A stretch of DNA of 64,000 nucleotides from Liolophura sinensis. Its lineage: Eukaryota; Mollusca; Polyplacophora; Chitonida; Chitonidae. This document shows positions 14,501 through 23,916 of this stretch, piece after piece. Location of the stretch: NCBI RefSeq assembly GCF_032854445.1, contig NC_088303.1, positions 33,149,265-33,213,264 on the forward strand, read 5' to 3'. A program made the position numbers and the translations under genes. The notes under the pieces were generated by a model that did not search any database, was not told the origin of the DNA, and saw nothing but the letters and a program-made list of their open reading frames with translations. The stretch's first letter is position 1. Each line of letters begins with the position of its first letter.

Positions 14501-15876
14501 GTGATAATGTAATTGTGGGAAGCTACGACTGCAAACTGAGCTGGTTTGACCTGGACTTGTCCACAAAGCCATACCACACCTTAAGGTACATGTTCCTGTA
14601 AACAAACATGATATTCTGTATATTCGTATTACATAGGTTACTTCCCTTTTCAAGGATTTAACTCCCTTGATGGTAGTTATCTGTCCTTCGTTTCAGTATT
14701 AAAGCATATGGGACTGTCAAAAATATTGCCTTTTAATACTTCATCAGTTGCTCAGTGCACATAAGCAAATTTGCAATGATTCAAAAGTAGTTAACGTCAC
14801 AAGAAATTTTACACGCAGATTAGTTACAGTTGATCACTGTGGTTGTTAAAATTCCATCACACCAGTGCTTCCAAATGGTACCAGCATTGGATAGTTGAAC
14901 TGATACCTGCCATCAAGGGGGAATAATCCATGAAATGACAAACTGCAGTAAACATCGTATGCTGTTAAAACAGATTGTAAAAATATGCATAGTGACAAAA
15001 TAAAATCATAAGAGTGCAGTGCCATTTAATCTCAATATGCTAATCAACATTTATCTGTAATATTTCCCCAAAAAGTTGGCATTACAAGTTGGCATTTCTC
15101 TGAGAGGTGAAAATATATGTAAAGAAACAGGTAATTTCACTGCCAGTGGTCTTGCAGATTAGACAGAATATACCATCAGTACAGTGATTCATCAATCTTG
15201 TTTTCAGGCATCACAAGAAAGCTCTGAGGCAGGTTGCCTACCACAAAAAGTATCCTCTGTTTGCCTCTGCCTCTGATGATGGAGCTGTTATTGTATGCCA
15301 TGGAATGGTATACAAGTAAGTCTGTTCACTGTTTTCCTGTGCATGGAGGTTCATGCGTGTCAAAGGTGTTGATAATAAAAATAGTTGTCGTTAATTTGAT
15401 GATATAATAATTTTTTAGTTTGATTGTTTCTTTACCATCATGTACATAATATGAGGTTATGTAGTGATCTACATTTCTGACACGCCATACAAGTGTATAG
15501 ATGTTCATTAGGTTTTTAGGTTTCTTATGAAGGCTACTTAATATCAGTTTCCTTTGGAAATCTATAGTTTAAAGCCATTTTTACCCCAAAGGAGAAGTCT
15601 GTTTTGGTAACATATTGAGCACATCCTAAACTCTATATTACGAAATACATGTGAAACAAACTATTTCATGAACCCTTGAAACACACTTACATGTATAAAA
15701 CTTTTTACGATCTTTTTTTCAGTGATCTGTTGCAGAATCCTTTGATCGTACCTGTGAAGGTGTTAAGAGGTCACCAGACCAGTAAAGGCCTCTCTGTGTT
15801 AGACTGTGTGTTCCACCCCTCACAGCCTTGGGTGTTCTCAAGTGGGGCAGACACAACCATAAGACTCTTCACGTGA
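1320..15876 (+). CDS. BOP1: BOP1, ribosome biogenesis protein (PeBoW complex subunit), 5' partial
   Basis: BOP1 with PES1 and WDR12 forms the nucleolar PeBoW complex, needed for pre-rRNA processing and 60S subunit maturation. Exons: 1320-1598, 2945-3096, 4442-4559, 5435-5536, 6023-6133, 6518-6628, 7441-7602, 8629-8709, 9089-9158, 9868-10000, 10658-10844, 11284-11394, 11851-11925, 14108-14210, 14501-14585, 15208-15315, 15723-15876 (stop TGA). They total 2142 nt, one frame of 713 residues. Order: an acidic Ser/Glu/Asp region (about residues 1-93), the BOP1NT domain (from [10 protein letters not shown] to about 372, with NPPPEYL and [18 protein letters not shown]), then a WD40 propeller ([56 protein letters not shown]). 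Vertebrate BOP1 is about 746 residues, so roughly 40 N-terminal residues (the start codon exon) are missing, in 1-1319 or before the window. Intron 4 has a GC donor. Intron 13 is about 2.2 kb and holds repeats. Splice sites are inferred from consensus and frame; identity is near certain. Confidence 0.95.
2213..2840 (+). repeat. Dispersed repeat copy, interrupted, BOP1 intron 1
   Basis: The stretches 2213-2330 and about 2700-2840 match, in order, the uninterrupted repeat at about 4875-5100. Shared pieces are the 'tatcacaaa' start, the 'tgttcctttc' block and the 'gatttgaaaatttga' block. About 370 bases including a simple repeat separate the two halves here, so the copy looks like an older element interrupted by other DNA. 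Class unknown. Confidence 0.6.
2446..2522 (+). repeat. Microsatellite (CT)n-(GTAT)n-(AT)n
   Basis: A run of CT dinucleotides passes into GTAT and then AT dinucleotides, inside the first visible BOP1 intron. A T-run follows at about 2558-2575. Confidence 0.9.
4045..4315 (-). mobile_element. tRNA-derived SINE (family A), full length, reverse orientation
   Basis: Read on the minus strand it has a tRNA-like head with a diverged A box and an intact B-box core (GTTCAAGTC), a conserved central body, a 3' segment ending in AATCAAATAAATAAAT-type sequence. An imperfect target-site duplication flanks it: aaaaacgcctttga at 4031-4044 and aaaaagcctttga at 4316-4328. It sits in a BOP1 intron just before exon 4442-4559. 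Confidence 0.93.
4875..5100 (+). repeat. Dispersed repeat copy in BOP1 intron 3
   Basis: This stretch is similar along its length to 2213-2330 plus 2700-2840. No coding potential is seen. The class is unknown; it may be a non-autonomous element. Confidence 0.6.
5535..5540 (+). other. BOP1: GC-AG intron donor of BOP1
   Basis: Exon 5435-5536 ends AAG and is followed by GCAAGT, the usual consensus of GC-AG introns. The next exon begins at 6023 after an AG. This joint keeps the frame and gives a protein path (WERLK to [12 protein letters not shown]) that parallels vertebrate BOP1. The nearby GT at 5541 would add a partial codon and break the frame. Confidence 0.85.
6671..6812 (+). mobile_element. 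SINE family A, 5'-truncated
   Basis: Only the central body and 3' tail are present, ending in an (AAAT)n run. Flanking accatttggaag (6659-6670) and accaattggaag (6813-6824) look like a target-site duplication with one mismatch. It lies directly after BOP1 exon 6518-6628. Confidence 0.9.
6850..7055 (+). repeat. Dispersed repeat copy in BOP1 intron 6
   Basis: The 3' part (about 6995-7045, containing aagaaatatgac and gaaagcggcccc) matches about 54460-54505. It seems to be one copy of a dispersed family whose other end is seen at 48890-49010 and 54290-54410. No ORF is seen. Confidence 0.45.
8800..9010 (-). repeat. Dispersed repeat, inverted relative to the copy at 35440-35665
   Basis: The complement of this stretch matches 35440-35665 in two blocks: an 'attttgatatttcac' block and a 'gtcataaaacaagttt' block. 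It lies in a BOP1 intron. The short inverted sub-repeats inside suggest a MITE, but the ends are not defined. Confidence 0.5.
10425..10605 (+). mobile_element. SINE-like family B copy
   Basis: It contains the family B body (gtgagaaagtttgtcatt, tgccaaaggctggtggt) and the 3' segment 'gtgtaagtgaaaatttctt' followed by 'atggtgttaaac'. It resembles family A from the middle to the 3' end but has a different 5' part. Other copies or fragments are near 1125-1225, 21255-21400, 32265-32375 and 60830-61030. Confidence 0.65.
11510..11700 (+). mobile_element. SINE-like family B copy, diverged
   Basis: It shows the order 'ttcattgaagtcca', 'gagaaagtttcacgatagcttgcca', 'ggtttaccatg', 'tttctttcaaccatgaaa' and 'catgagtacaacattaaca', matching other family B copies. 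It lies in a BOP1 intron between exons 11284-11394 and 11851-11925. Confidence 0.55.
13319..13500. repeat. Foldback repeat in BOP1 intron 13
   Basis: The arm 13319-13392 is the imperfect reverse complement of about 13422-13500 (agacatcaa against ttgatgtct; atccacatg against catgtggat; gatcatta against taatgatc). The loop is about 30 bases. A transcript would fold into a long hairpin. MITE-like; no ORF. Confidence 0.75.
13580..14040 (+). repeat. Two dispersed repeat copies (family C)
   Basis: The stretches 13580-13760 and 13860-14040 each carry a motif of the kind 'gtgactgggtg' or 'tgttgggtgg' followed by 'tgtctttg' or a close variant. Related copies appear at about 18560-18680 and 21505-21665, and in reverse at about 31775-31910. 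Unclassified. Confidence 0.5.
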
Positions 15877-15899
15877 TGGAGCTCACAAAGACTTGCAGA

Positions 15900-16425
15900 C
15901 AGGCGGTGGCCTGTTACCTTGGTTACAGATGAGATAATGAATGGTGGCTTACTGCCATGATTACATATGAAATCAAGGGCTCATGGCCTGTTACTTTTGC
16001 TTACAAATGAGTTCATCAGCGATAGCCTGTTGCCTTGGTTACAGATGAGATCATAAGTGATGGCCTGTTGTCTGGCTTAAAGATGAGATCATAAATGGTG
16101 GCCTGTTACCTTGGTTACAAATGAGGTTATAAGTGATGGCCTGTTACCCTGGTTACAGATGAGATCATGAGTGATGGCCTGTTACTTGGTTACAGATGAG
16201 ATCATGAGTGATAGCCTGTTACCTTGGTTACAGATGAGATCATGGATGGTGGCCTTGTACCTTGGTTACAGATGAGATCACAAGTTATGGCCTGTTACCT
16301 TGGTTACAGATGAGATCATGGATGGTGACCTTGTACCTTGGTTACAGATGAGATCATGGATGGTGACCTTGTACCTTGGTTACAGATGAGATCATGAGTG
16401 AGTTATCATGGTTGCGAATGAGGTG
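15900..16425 (+). repeat. Minisatellite, about 37-39-bp units, BOP1 3' flank
   Basis: Imperfect tandem units built on 'ggttacagatgagatcat' followed by 'gtgatggcctgttacctt' repeat about a dozen times, starting just after the BOP1 stop codon. If the transcript continues past the stop, the array is in the 3' UTR. Confidence 0.9.
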
Positions 16426-16464
16426 ACATTTTGTGTACATGTACTGAACTGTACTGTGATAGTG

Positions 16465-16889
16465 ATTAAAGACTTGCAAACACTAACCTATTGTTGAAAC
16501 AGAATAATTTCAGAGTAGCCTGGAGCCACAGTGAATACGCTGTCTGACATTGAGAACAAATGACAAGCGATGTCCCCATATCGGACAGTGAGTGGTAGTA
16601 TTGGTTGCATGGTTGGTCAGTGAAAGGATGCGCAAATATCCGGTACCTGTTACGGACATATCACTGAATATCTGTGTTTCAAATCTATCTGTGCCTTTGT
16701 AGCTTATCAGTGTAGCATATGGAATGTGTCAGACTGCATTCCTTCATGCGCAGTCAGATGTGGAGGCATATATTCAGTCAAGTTATCAGAAGGCTTTCTG
16801 GATGGCTACATTTAAAATCTCTTATTTTTATTTGATTGATGTCTCTGACAGCACAGTTCTGACATTGTGAATTGAGAATAGGAAATAAA
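16465..16889 (+). terminator. BOP1: Candidate polyadenylation signals for BOP1
   Basis: ATTAAA at 16465-16470 and AATAAA at 16884-16889 are the first such hexamers after the BOP1 stop and the first minisatellite. Further AATAAA hexamers occur near 17605 and 17849. Which one is used cannot be told from the sequence. Confidence 0.35.
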
Positions 16890-16974
16890 GAAGTCAGGGG
16901 ACAGTACTCTGAGCGTCTCAATACATGGACACGCTTGTATGATGGTTGCTTGCTGATGTGTTTATAAAGGCTGA

Positions 16975-17490
16975 AGATCAGGTTTCATACAAAGTGATGA
17001 ATAAGTAACTATGTCAGGTTTCATCCCAAGTGATGAAAGAGTAACTATGTCAGGTTTCATCTCAAATGATGAATGAGTAACTATGTCAGGTTTCATCCCA
17101 AGTGCTGAAAGAGTAACTATGTCAGGTTTCATCTCAAATGATGAATGAGTAACTATGTCAGGTTTCATCCCAAGTGATGAATGAGTAACTATGTCAGGTT
17201 TCATCCCAAGTGATGAAAGAGTAACTATGTCAGGTTTCATCTCAAATGATGAATGAGTAACTATGTCAGGTTTCATCCCAAGTGATGAAAGAGTAACTAT
17301 GTCAGGTTTCATCTCAAATGATGAATGAGTAACTATGTCAGGTTTCATCCCAAGTGATGAAAGAGTAACTATGTCAGGTTTCATCTCAAATGATGAATGA
17401 GTAACTATGTCAGGTTTCATCCCAGGTGATGAATGAGTAACTATGTCAGGTTTCATCCCAGATGATGAATGAATAACTATGTCTCTACAG
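16975..17490 (+). repeat. Minisatellite, 36-bp units in 72-bp dimers
   Basis: The unit 'aactatgtcaggtttcatc' plus 17 further bases repeats about 14 times. Two variants (ending 'gatgaaagagt' and 'gatgaatgagt') largely alternate, which makes a 72-bp higher-order unit. Because 36 is a multiple of three, the minus strand reads open for 194 codons, but that is a by-product of the array. Confidence 0.95.
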
Positions 17491-18994
17491 GTGAACAATG
17501 CAAACAGTTCCCACAGATCTACATACATATTTGTTCCATTTGTCATTTAATATGGAGTTTTGTCTACATATATACACAAGTTCAGTTTCATGGTTGGAAT
17601 TTAAATAAAGACATGATGCTGGTTGACCATTTCAGTAGATGGAGTTTTTGTTATGTGGACGCTGGGTAAGCCAGTTCTAGCTGAGTCTTTGACATGCTGG
17701 GGGTTGCTTACAAAGACTGACCTGCTGGACAATGTAAGATGAGACTGTGAACTTGTGTATCATGTACTTGTTTACATTCAGGCTTTATATGAGAAATTAC
17801 AAGGGCTTCATGAAGATATACGCCATCACTTGATTTTTTTCAAGGTCGAATAAAGGTCTTGATTATTAACAACATCTCTTTTGTGTTTCATATTTGCATT
17901 TGTGTGAACATGAAGGATAATTTTTCATTCCAAGGACAAAGGCACACTGTCACCAGTCTGTTTTACAACTCCTTGCTGCATATTTTTATGTAAAGGACTT
18001 TATACATGGGTTACAGTTCCTTGAAGTCACCGAGGTACATTTTATTTTTCTGCTTGTAGAAACCATAAAACATTGATGCTTTGTTACATTAACTGTAAGT
18101 GACCTACTCAGGCCTACTCAGAATTCTTTGTTGAGGGTTTCCAAGCCCTGTAAGAGAAAGGAGGCTAGGCTAGGTTTCTTATTATTCTTTAAAAAAATAT
18201 TTTTGAAAAGCTCTTTTTGTGATGGTAGGTCAGGTTACCCCCAACAAATATATATTTATAATGGCCTTATGGCAATGTTTCAACAGAAGCGAAATGTACG
18301 TTTAGCTGCGAAAAAAAAAAAGGTCCTGATCTAATCCATAAATGATAATAGTATGCTACATTCTCCCCATTTCACACTGCCACTCACTGATATAATGACA
18401 GCCCCCAGGGGTAAAGCCCTGAAGCATGTCTGAAAATAAGAAGCATTGTGGTATATCACATTGTAAAACTTCTCTTCGGGTACTAATTCATTTATCAGAT
18501 AGATCTGCCATCTTGGTCTCTAATGTGCAGCTCATTTAGTTTTTAACCATAAAGGGATAGGCCATATAGGTACACTATGATGTAATCATGAGTGACTGGG
18601 TGGGGTGTTCTGTACGGTGTCATTGAGAAGATATTACCGTTAGGCAGCACCATAAAATGCAGTTACCAGTTATGCTGGGATTTGCTGATATGATATACCC
18701 AGAAAGTTGATACAGATATCTTTCAAAGAATGGCACAAAAACGGCCATTGTTTGAAGTAATGACAGTTGTGTGAAATAATGTTGACAAGTAGTCAGTAAG
18801 TCATGTGAATGAACATGAATGAAATGAATGTAAACTGGTGTCTCAGATAATTAGCCAGTTTTGGTCATTCTCATTTTGTACTTCTACTATTTTCACTGAG
18901 GCTAAAACACCTCTCCCTATGTACAACCAAATTCTGTCCAGGGAGTATGAAGGTAGTGACCTCTGTGAATCATTACTGTGGCTTAAAAATTATG

Positions 18995-19201
18995 CACCAA
19001 TGCGGTCGCTGCGAGTTCAAGTCCGGCTCATGCTGGCTTCCTCTCCGGGTGTACGTAGGAAGGCCTGTCAGCAGTCTGCAGATGGATGTGGGTTTCTCCC
19101 GGGTTCTGCCAGGTTTCCTCCCACCATAATACTGGCTGTCGTCGTAAAAGTGAAATATTCTTGAGTACAGCCAAAACACCAATCAAATAAATAAATAAAA
19201 C
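18995..19201 (+). mobile_element. SINE family A, truncated inside the tRNA head
   Basis: It begins inside the tRNA-like head, after the A box, and keeps the B-box core, the body and the (AAAT)n tail. A perfect 10-bp target-site duplication, aaaaattatg, flanks it at 18985-18994 and 19202-19211. Confidence 0.93.
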
Positions 19202-20905
19202 AAAAATTATGTTTGCAAGAAAAGTTGCTGATATTATGGTCTAGTTAATGACAAAGGCAAGTTTTAAGATAAATACTTCAAAGCCTGTTTCTGGGCCAGA
19301 AATCCACAAATATTCATTTTCAGAGTAGACCTATATTGTGTCAAGAAATACTGTAATTAGTGACTAAATTTGATTCTGTGCTTCAGTTATATACTTCATG
19401 GTAAAAATTAGATTCTAAATTTTAAAGTTTGCCTTTTGGAACAGCTTTTAATCCATTCAACAGATCTTTCTGCCTTTCAGGTGCAAATTACATGCAATCA
19501 CATGCCCACTGAGAATATGTACATTTCAATTAAATGGTCATTTTATATCTATAGTACTACAGAGTAATTAACATGTGGACTTTCAAATGGTACACTTGGT
19601 CAAAAACAAGCCATGTTAAAGTTATTCACAGTTGCAAATCTCTTCTCACAATTAAAGACATGTTACAACGTGTATTGCAAATTCTCATCTAGTGAGTTAT
19701 CCCCCCTGGTAGCAGCATTCTTCCTTTGGAAGATGCGGGGAGGCTGGAAGGTTTGTCAGCAACCTCTTCAGAAATGCCAACTCCAAATCATCAACAGCGG
19801 GAATTTTTCTCGAATTTCGTCCCCGATGGCATTACTCTGGGGCAATGGTGGGTTCAAGTGGTAGGTATTTGGCCGCTGTCTTTCGATGTTTTTGTTTCAT
19901 TGATCGCAGGTGGGTTACAGCATTTAGTTGCCGACGAGTATCCTGTCAAATTCCAAGACATCGTTCGGCCTTGAACTTGATAAATCGATCTGCATAGCTA
20001 CAAATGATATGATAATTTATATTTTTTTGCATTCATTCACGAATAAAAAGGGCATTTTACCCTACCTTATTAGCAATTATACAACAACTGCACTGTCGAA
20101 TACTGCATAATCTGTCAATCTTGGTTTGTGCATGTATTGATTTGAAATAACCTGTATTATTCTTGACATGTTCATCATATCATGAATCGAGCAAGCTCAT
20201 TTGCATGCAGAGGCCTACTAACTGCATATTCTAATAGTCCCTTAGTGCCGTAATTTTCAGTAAGAGAATAATTAATCTACCTGTAGTATTCATGAGATCA
20301 TGTGAACAATTCAACTACTGGCCTAATGCTCTTACTCGGTCAAAATTAAGGAAAACGTGAATAGTAATGAAAAAAAAAAATGTAAATAAAAAAAATCATT
20401 GACAGCTAAATCTGCAAGTAATGGAGTTAACAGAAAGAAATTAGAATAGAAAGACAGGTACTCAATTTTACAGTATTTTTTGTTTTTAATTATTTGTTCT
20501 GGAATAATAATTCTGCTGGCTAATTAAAATATATTTTTGTACCCTTTAGATTAAATGGCGTTTTTCTAAATTTATTATAAAAATTTTTGTACACATATCA
20601 TTTCAGTTTCTAGGTTAATAGAGTCATGGATATTTTAATTAGAACGCTGCAACATCAATCTACAGTGGCAAGATAAAATTCATCTTCAGAAAAGCACTAG
20701 AAAAGGCTAAGTTACTAAAGTTGCTAAATAGTTACTAAATATCACTTTGTCTTTCAGCTAGAAAATTGCACATGTTTGATATCCTGAGAATACTTAGTGT
20801 TTTACACCACTATATAACACTTTTACAGAAGCTTCATACATGTATGACTTGCCATGGCTGGTAAATTTATCTGTTGAAAGATAAAATAGACCTGTCCATT
20901 GTCCC

Positions 20906-20996
20906 CCGAGCCCATTTACCTCCTACCATAATGCTGCTCGCCGTCGTATAAGTGAAATATTCTTGAGTACAACGTAACACATCAATCAGATAAACC
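20906..20996 (+). mobile_element. SINE family A, 3' fragment
   Basis: The 3' end of the family is recognisable: 'gtcgtataagtgaaatattc', then 'ttgagtac', then 'caatcagataaa'. Confidence 0.8.
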
Positions 20997-21689
20997 TATC
21001 CATTGTCATGATTGTGTGCTTTGGTGAACTTATTCCAGTGTTTCCTTAATATGACATGGTCTTCGAAATTAACACTGATAAACCTGTATGTTGCTAGATT
21101 GTAGATGTATATACTTCGTTACATTCTTTGTTTCTGATTTAATGTTTTATAAATGTTACGAGCACTGCAATATCTGTGAAATCTGATCACATTGTCAGGT
21201 GATGATACCTTGAAGTTTTGCTGTAGATATTTAGTTTTATCTGCTCAAAACAAGATTTCTGTACATGTACATCACGTCAATGGTGGATGGTTTACCCTAG
21301 GCACTTTTGGTTTCCTCCAAACATATTACTGCCTGTCATCAAGTAAGTGAGAAAATACTTCTTGAGTATGGCGTTCTGCAAGAATCAAATACATAAATTA
21401 ATCAAAACAACATTGTGCAAGCATTTGTCTCATTACCCTATTTTTACTCAAAGCAGTATCACATGTATAGATTTACATGTATTACTTTAGAAATGGTACT
21501 TGGTGCCTCTCTTGGTACTAGGCACACAGGTGAGAGCAAGGAAACATGACTGACTGGCTCGATGTCAGTATGGTGTGACTGGCTGGGATGTCATGATTGG
21601 TGTTTTTGGACTCGCACCTAATGACTCGTAGTCATATGAATGAAAAAGCATGACGTAATACTCAAAGCTTACATGCTTACATACATATA

Positions 21690-23475
21690 AGCCTACACAG
21701 CATGAAAATGCAGCAGCCTACACAACATTTTCCAGTCTACATGATATGCACCAGCTTAAACAGCACGCACCATCCTACAGACCATGTGCCACCTCACAAA
21801 ATTTGTACGAATCGGCACAAACTATTCTAGTCTACATGTGCCAGTCTAAACATGTACCAGCCTACACTGCATGAATATGTACCAGCCCACTCAGCACGTA
21901 CCATTCTACAGAGCATGTGCCAGCTTATGTACCAACCTAAACATGTGAATGCCTGAACACATACCAGCCTACACCACATGTACCCTTCTAAACAAGTACC
22001 AGCCTACACTACATGTAGAAGCCTACAGCAGATGTACCAGCCTATGCCACGTATACCAGTCTACACCAGATGCACCAGCTTTCACCAGATGCACCAGCTT
22101 ACACCACATGTACCAGCCTATGTCAGATATTCCAGCCTACACCAGATGCACCAGCTTACACCAGATGTACCAGTCTACACCAGATGTACCAGTCTACACC
22201 AGATGCACCAGCTTAGACCAGATGTACCAGTCTACACCAGATGCACCAGCTGACACCATAAGAACCAGCTTACACCAGATGTACCAGTCTACACCAGATG
22301 TACCAGTCTACACCAGATGCACCAGCTTAGACCAGATGTACCAGTCTACACCAGATGTACCAGTCTACACCAGATGCACCAGCTTAGACCAGATGTACCA
22401 GTCTACACCAGATGCACCAGCTGACACCATAAGAACCAGCTTACACCAGATGTACCAGTCTACACCAGATGTACCAGTCTACACCAGATGCACCAGCTTA
22501 GACCAGATGTACCAGTCTACACCAGATGCACCAGCTGACACCATAAGAACCAGCTTACACCAGATGTACCAGTCTACACCAGATGCACCAGCTTACACCA
22601 CATGTACCAGCCTACACCATGTGTACCAACCTATACCACATGTACCAGCCTATGCCACATATACCAGTCTACACCAGATGCACCAGCTTACACCAGATGC
22701 ACCAGCCCACACCACATGTACCAACCTGTACCACATGTACCAGCCTACATCACATGCACCAGTGTATACAAATGTAACACCTCATGTACTACACCTCATG
22801 TACTACACCACATGTAACAGTCTACACCAGATACACCAGCTGACACCAGATGCACCAGCTTACACCAGATGTACCAGTCTACACCAGATGCACCAGCTTA
22901 CATCACATGTACCAGCCTACACCACATGTACCAACCTATACCACATGTACCAGCCTACACCACATGTACCAACCTATACCACGAGTACCAGCCTACACCA
23001 CATGCACCAGTGTATACAAATGTAACACCTCATGTACTACACCTCATGTACTACACCACATGTAACAGCCTACACCACATGTACCAGCCTACACCACATT
23101 TACCAGCCTACACCACAGTTACCCGTCTACACCACATATACCAGCATGCACCACATGCTACACAAAATGTTCCAGCCTACACCACATGTACCAGCCTACA
23201 CAAAATGTACCAGCCCACATGTACACAACATGTACCAGTCTACACAATATGTACTAGCCTACACAACATATACCAGCCTACACAATATGTACTAGCCTAC
23301 ACAATATGTACTAACCTACTCAATGTGTACCAGTCTACACAGTATGCACTAGCATACAGAAGATGTATCAGCCTACACAATATGTACTAGCCTATACAAT
23401 GTTTACCAGTCTACACAGCATATGCCAGCCTACATGTACACAACATGTACTAGCCAACACAATATGTACAACACA
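21690..23475 (+). repeat. Minisatellite of 19-bp units, about 1.8 kb
   Basis: The unit 'caccagatgtaccagtcta' and variants (accacatg, accagcct, acaatatg) repeats about 90 times. Three units make 57 bp, so all three forward frames can stay open and give a repeated 19-residue pattern. Between 22140 and 22580 a higher-order unit containing 'gctgacaccataagaacc' recurs near 22250, 22422 and 22536, spacings of nine and six units. The array ends about 430 bases before the zinc-finger ORF. It is not believable as a gene: the frames drift, and no splice or start context supports it. Confidence 0.95.
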
Positions 23476-23844
23476 GCGTCCCTATAAGTTTGAACCATAA
23501 TTTGAACCATAATTTGAACCATCACCTCAAATTTCCAAAATTTTAATCCCTCAGTGTGACATTTTGTTAAAAAAAAAATACACCAGTAATAACAATACTG
23601 ATGTGCATGGTGTCACACGTTTGCTATTTTCTAGCCCTTTTATGCTGGAAATATTTAGTAGTCTGTTAATATCATGTCATCATAATGTCAGGTATACAGT
23701 GGAACTCCTAAACTGTGTAACTGGAATATAATTTGGTGAAGTCACTAATTTTCATGCGCATGTTCTTATAAAACCATGTCTGTTGGCTCCAGATTGTAAT
23801 TTTGTTTTTATCTTTTTTTTTTATTTTTTATTATTTATTTTCAG

Positions 23845-23916
23845 TTGGCCCTAGACAAACTGGTCTCCGTACAATCTCTGTAAACCACTGAAGCTGACAC
23901 ATGGCTGTTGACTAGC
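23845..23916 (+). promoter_or_regulatory. Zinc-finger gene 5' leader with a 4-codon uORF
   Basis: A T-rich tract and AG at 23843-23844 look like a 3' splice site, so the leader is probably joined to an upstream untranslated exon. Inside it ATG at 23901 opens a four-codon frame that stops at TAG 23913-23915, one base before the main ATG at 23917. Such a short uORF could reduce or tune translation of the main frame. Confidence 0.6.

Larger units (their letters stand above)
17500..21690. other. Intergenic stretch with repeats and one possible untranslated exon
   Basis: Apart from SINE fragments and copies of families B and C, no gene can be supported. A less AT-rich piece at about 19690-19862 ends in a plausible donor (gtaggt at 19861) and could be a 5' untranslated exon or promoter-proximal sequence of the zinc-finger gene. 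This is a guess from composition only. Confidence 0.4.

Noticed and set aside
15676..15722. ATG at 15676 as start of a small protein leading into the last BOP1 exon
   Set aside because: It is intron sequence that happens to be in frame; the T-rich tract and AG at 15721-15722 mark the splice site.
16962..17546. 194-codon minus-strand ORF of repeated KPDIVTHSS peptides
   Set aside because: It is the reading of a 36-bp minisatellite; a unit length divisible by three keeps frames open. No start or splice context.
21949..23025. 358-codon plus-strand ORF rich in YQPTPH and CTSLH
   Set aside because: It is the 19-bp minisatellite read through; all three forward frames give similar ORFs, and the array drifts at both ends.
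23908..23916. TTG start for the zinc-finger protein
   Set aside because: A non-ATG start is unlikely when an ATG follows three codons later at 23917.
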